Under the pieces are notes generated by a model. The model searched no databases, had not been told where the DNA came from, and saw nothing but the letters and a program-made list of their open reading frames with translations. A stretch of DNA of 64,000 bases from positions 124,001 through 188,000 of the forward strand of contig RQOL01000374.1 in assembly GCA_013076295.1 (NCBI GenBank). Direction: 5' to 3'. Of this stretch, positions 60,149 through 64,000 are shown in pieces (position 1 is the first letter of the stretch; every line of letters begins with the position of its first letter). This DNA is from Sanderia malayensis (Eukaryota; Cnidaria; Scyphozoa; Semaeostomeae; Pelagiidae). A program made the translations under genes and the position numbers.

Positions 60149-60750
60149 TTAAGGTTACTCGCTGACTCGGCAAAAAACTGGGGTCTCTATAAAAAACTCT
60201 GTTTCTAAAAGGACTTTATTACACGAAGCTTGATGGTAATTTAGGATTTGAGCTCCAAACTTCATAACAGTTTCCTGATCTCAGATAAATATAGTGGATA
60301 GTGACAACAAAGCAGTGCTCTCATTAACAAAAGCCTAGCGGATAAGTGGCTCAGCTTAAGAGACTTTAAATTTTATGAAAAAAAACTTAGTAATCGACAA
60401 ATTGGCAAGTCTTCATAACCCAAGCTGCAGAAACTGGAAAGCTACTGGTTTTCAATTAAACATAGTGAGTACTGACAAGAAACCAGAGCTTTGCTAAAGC
60501 AGCAGAAATGAAAAGAAGAAATGAAAATTTGACTGTGAAAATTTAATGGCTTTCTGTAAACATGACAAGTTGGAAAACACATGTTTTACCTATATTTAAG
60601 GTTACTCGCTGACTCGGCAAAAAACTGGGGTCTCCATAAAAAACTCTGTTTCTAATAAAGGACTTTATTACACGAAGCTTGATGGCAATTTAGGATTTGA
60701 GCTCCAAACTTCATAACAGTTTCCTGATCTCAGATAAATATAGTGCATAG
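60149..60750. repeat. ~448-bp satellite array, right part
   Basis: Continues the unit interrupted at 54818, from GGTTACTCGCTGACTCGG. Landmarks at 60247 and 60694. It ends at about 60750 (ATAGTGCATAGTG), after which unrelated AT-rich DNA leads into the pseudogene. Confidence 0.92.
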
Positions 60751-60959
60751 TGTCTTTGAGTGGAAAAAGTACAATTATTGGCGTTTTGATTACTCAACTT
60801 CGACAAATTGTTGTGAAAAATGTTTACGGTACCTCTTGGCAGTTTTCTCTCAATATTATTTTAAAACAATATGATATAGTTTATATTATGTTCTCATTTG
60901 AAAATTTATGAAATTTTGAGTATATTTCTGCCAAAGAAATTTGCTATTGAAACCTGTTT

Positions 60960-63360
60960 GGTATATTCATATTGTCATGTAAACTTTCTGGTTCAGGCCT
61001 TGGGCCACTTCTAGACGCCATTTTTCATCAGGTTGTGCAAGACTTTTGCTCACTAAGTGTACTACTAGCAGCTTCAGGAGTACTTGCATTATAATTGTGA
61101 GCTTGCAAGCAAAGTTTTTGCAGCACAGTCTTGTCATAGTTTTCATCCTGGACAAAGTTGAATCGAACAACTCTTCCCTTTAATCTAAAATATATAAAAT
61201 GTATGTCATCATGGAAAGATTTTTATACAGTAATTGGATGCTCGAGAGCTCCATTAGTATAGTAATTTGTTACCTTGATTCTTAAACTTCGTTTGATAAA
61301 ATAAGCACTGCAGCCGCTTTTGCCTTCCCCATGCCTTCTATTCTTGACCCTTGATACAAGAAATGCTTCATGAAACCTCAGCAGAGCTTTGGCATTTACC
61401 CTGTTAAACCACAGGTTGTTGAGCATAACAACCATTGTTGTATCCTCCAAGCATTTTTGCATCATTGTGCTGCAAGTAGAACATGGAAATGATTTTATAC
61501 ATAATATAGCTATCAAGTAAAATGTCACGCTATAATGGTATCTGCAATATTACATTGATGTGCCGCCTGTAACGGAATCACCACCAGATAAGAGCAGGCA
61601 ACCATTTTCTTCTCCAGAACCTTGGCCCAGGTTTAAAATTTTTTGCGACAGAGTTTTGCCCACATTCATCTCCTTTGCAAAACTGAGACCAATTTTGCTT
61701 TCGTCTATGGCAAAAATAAATTATTAAGTAGAAAGTCACTGGATTGCAGTAAAAACTTGCATACAAATACCTGCCAATTGACAGTGGAAGTTTTCGTTTT
61801 CATCTAAAATTTCTATTGTTCTATATTAATTTATTCTTAGTTTTACTTTCAAGTTGGTAAAAGTATTACACACATCAACACAGGAAAGAAAACAAGTGAC
61901 AATGTCAAAAACGGAAAATTGAATAAGACGCAAGAATCAACGGTAATCACCTGTGTTCCTCCTCTCCATTGTTGGCAATGTTTGTCTGAAAATTCTTCCC
62001 AATACGAAATTTGTGGCCATCAGAAGAGCGCCTCGATTTGCTCCAAATCCACTTGTCATTTCATAGTAACTTAAAATAGTAACATAATAGAAGATTTTAT
62101 TTGTGGAAGTTAACACATGTTAAGCAGAAATCTGCTGCTATCAAGTGATGATCTGTTAAGGTACGTTAATGTTAATGTAAATGTACACATACCTTTTATT
62201 TATGTGGAGGCAAATCTCCTTGTCTTGTACTAATTGATCTTCAATTTTTAGATCTATGGCTCTATCTGATCCCTTCACTTGGACATACTCTATGTCTTTC
62301 GGTTGGACCAAATGACCATCCCTTATGTGTTGCTGTAAAAGTTAAAGGTTAATTGGCTCATTTTGAATCACATTGATGTTTGTCATCTTGACACATTTTC
62401 AGATGTAACTGGCAACCTAGCACATCAAGCTACTTTAATTTGTTCACACTTGCCTGGTCAGAAAGAATCCAGGTGTTGCCCATTAAATAGCCCACAACTC
62501 CTGCCAGCTGGAACTCGCGCGGCTCTCCCAACATCATATAACTGTTTTTTAAGTGCATCAAATAGTCAGATTTTTGAATCGCACCATTGATTACCACATC
62601 ACTACGGAAACGTTTGCGGATCTGGCTTGTGAAGTGCTGTGGTCCGGTAAAAGTGATACCAGGAAGACAAATATTCCTTGAATTGAAACACGATAGAGCA
62701 TAAATCTAAATGTTACTAAATTGTAAATGTTTTAACGCCACATGTGTATTCACGATAAAGATATTACAGTAAGAAAAGACGTGTAAGTTTATCACTTTAA
62801 ATGGAAATCTGTTTTTACTTACTTTTCAACCGTTTCCAACAGATTGTCAACATTGGCACACCCAATTTTTCTCACTTTCGTATTTTACAGACCCAATGAT
62901 TTTGAGAACAAAATCTGCAAAAATAGGATGACGTTCCTGCTCGTCTTTTGTGGCTTGACCATCATGGTGGCAGAATGTCTTGCAGTCTAATTCATAGAAC
63001 TGGTTTTTTGGTCTTGCTTCGGAGAAGTGACTGCTTCAATCACTAACAGCGGTAATATTCTTCAAAAATTACAAACAGAAATAAATGTCTTATTTTGCAT
63101 AGAACATTTGATGATCTAGTGCAAAAACTAAAGTCTAGGGACTCTTGTAAAGATGACAATTGTAGATGACAAGTTTCTTTGTCACAAGTTTCTTAATTTT
63201 TCGACCATCCCAATTCTAGTTTCTTATAGAACAGTTATAAAGCATGGATATATCTAAACATGTTTTGGTTTTTGAAAGACAAGGCTTACCATTTCATTTT
63301 CTGCATGGCCGTCCATGCTATTCATAATGCTTGGTTCTTCTGAATTCAGGCTTTCCATTA
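60960..63360 (-). pseudogene. Decayed, truncated paralogue of the P-loop ATPase-like gene
   Basis: Equivalents of exons 1-8 are present: ~63290-63358 (MESLNSEEPS), 62820-63060, 62455-62685, 62195-62335, 61950-62070, 61555-61708, 61265-61470, 61000-61190. Lesions are clear. Exon 2 has an in-frame TGA (VSD then stop, where the intact gene has VSDPSS) and lost about 14 bases near 62855. Exon 7 has a 5-bp insertion after HEA and a TAA where the intact gene has GAA. Exon 8 runs past its weakened (GC) donor to a stop. Exons 9 and later are missing, replaced by satellite-flanking DNA. Confidence 0.85.
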
Positions 63361-63539
63361 TTTTGATAGTGAGCATAAGCAGTTGCTGTTTCTGGTAAGA
63401 TGGGCACAAACTGAAAAGACACTTTAGAGGGGGTGTTTAAATAGGGATGGTCCAACTCACTTGGAACTATTTTGATCACCGATTTCGTCCACCCAGCTTG
63501 ATTAGTAAACTATTCTACAATTATCTGTTAAACCGGCAT

Positions 63540-64000
63540 AACCGCAACGCTTCAATTTGAATTTGAATTCGTGCTTTCTTGTACTGATAACATGCCCCTG
63601 GCAAAATCCTTTGTGCTTGCGCTTTCTTGTTCTAAGGAGCTTTTCAATGAGTAGTCACATGCAATCAAAATGTAAAAATCAATCTGTGGGAAAGGCAGCA
63701 TTTTGTGAACAATCTATTACGAAGAAGCATTTGTATACAGGGACATCCACATTTTTTAGGAACCCGGTAATGAGTTGGGTTTTTGTTAAGAAACTTTAGC
63801 TCGAACAAACATGATAAGAAGCTGATGGGCTTCAAAAGTTAAGTTCAATGAAATAACAAGCTTGTTTGCTTTGCTTTTTTTGAAGATTCCTTTCTTTTCG
63901 TGATTCTAAGATAAGAATTTCTATTGTCTTACATATATACTTCTACTTTGCCGAAAAAAGCACATGTGCAACAGGTTGTACCCGGGTGGATTCCTGGGGA
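63540..64000. repeat. Copy of the 35-kb repeat behind the pseudogene
   Basis: Matches 35860-36180 and 36785-37220 (TTCGTGCTTTCTTGTACTG, CCTTTGTGCTTGCGCTTTC, GCAACAGGTTGTACCCGGG) at roughly 90% by eye and runs out of the window. Its placement relative to the ATPase-like exon 1 is as at 34.6-35.4 kb, with less spacer. Confidence 0.85.

Overview
This is a repeat-dense, AT-rich piece of animal nuclear DNA. Small exons bounded by GT/GC...AG junctions, a BEL/Pao LTR retrotransposon, a Tc1/mariner remnant, Helitron-like ends, a THAP-domain TTAA transposon, palindromic MITEs, a LINE tail and long minisatellites all point to a metazoan. The mix of a Kolobok-like element, P2X7-type ballast domains and a KDZ/HMGXB3-like gene fits a cnidarian or sponge best. 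That assignment is an inference and no single marker settles it. Two 100-N runs (8067-8166, 28358-28457) are assembly gaps. All positions were read by eye, so exon edges may be off by one or two bases.

Layout. 1-1272: Tc1-like tail, unique-looking spacer and LTR, repeated in inverted orientation at 17839-19088. 873-7392: a minus-strand BEL/Pao element with two LTRs and a 5-bp target duplication; its pol has lost the RNase H region and carries stops. 8167-12000: a composite inverted-repeat element whose arms hold tandem 114-115 bp GC-hairpin units around a small Cys-rich ORF. 12188-16856: two head-to-tail 2.33-kb Helitron-like units and the start of a third. 18721-19835: a Tc1-like element with a deleted transposase. 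20.0-25.8 kb: a second, rearranged copy of the composite element, with a 1.57-kb foldback flanked on both sides by TATG/CATA minisatellites and GC modules.

26.8-43.3 kb is the most gene-like part: a small plus-strand gene (26834-27398), a minus-strand gene of about 21 exons with a P-loop ATPase-like core (27776-34634), a threefold repeat (35341-37230), and a minus-strand KDZ/HMGXB3-like gene (about 37981-43279). MITEs and a LINE tail sit in the introns. 44190-47130 holds two oppositely oriented tandem arrays of a 151-bp unit. 47.1-50.4 kb shows no gene.

50618-60750 is a ~448-bp satellite array. Its TTAA site at 54819 is filled by a 5.3-kb Kolobok-like transposon carrying two convergent genes: a THAP-DDE transposase with an in-frame stop, and an intact-looking 231-residue protein with the P2X7 C-terminal ballast domain. 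At 60960-63360 a decayed copy of the ATPase-like gene follows, and behind it another copy of the 35-kb repeat. This suggests that gene and repeat have spread together.
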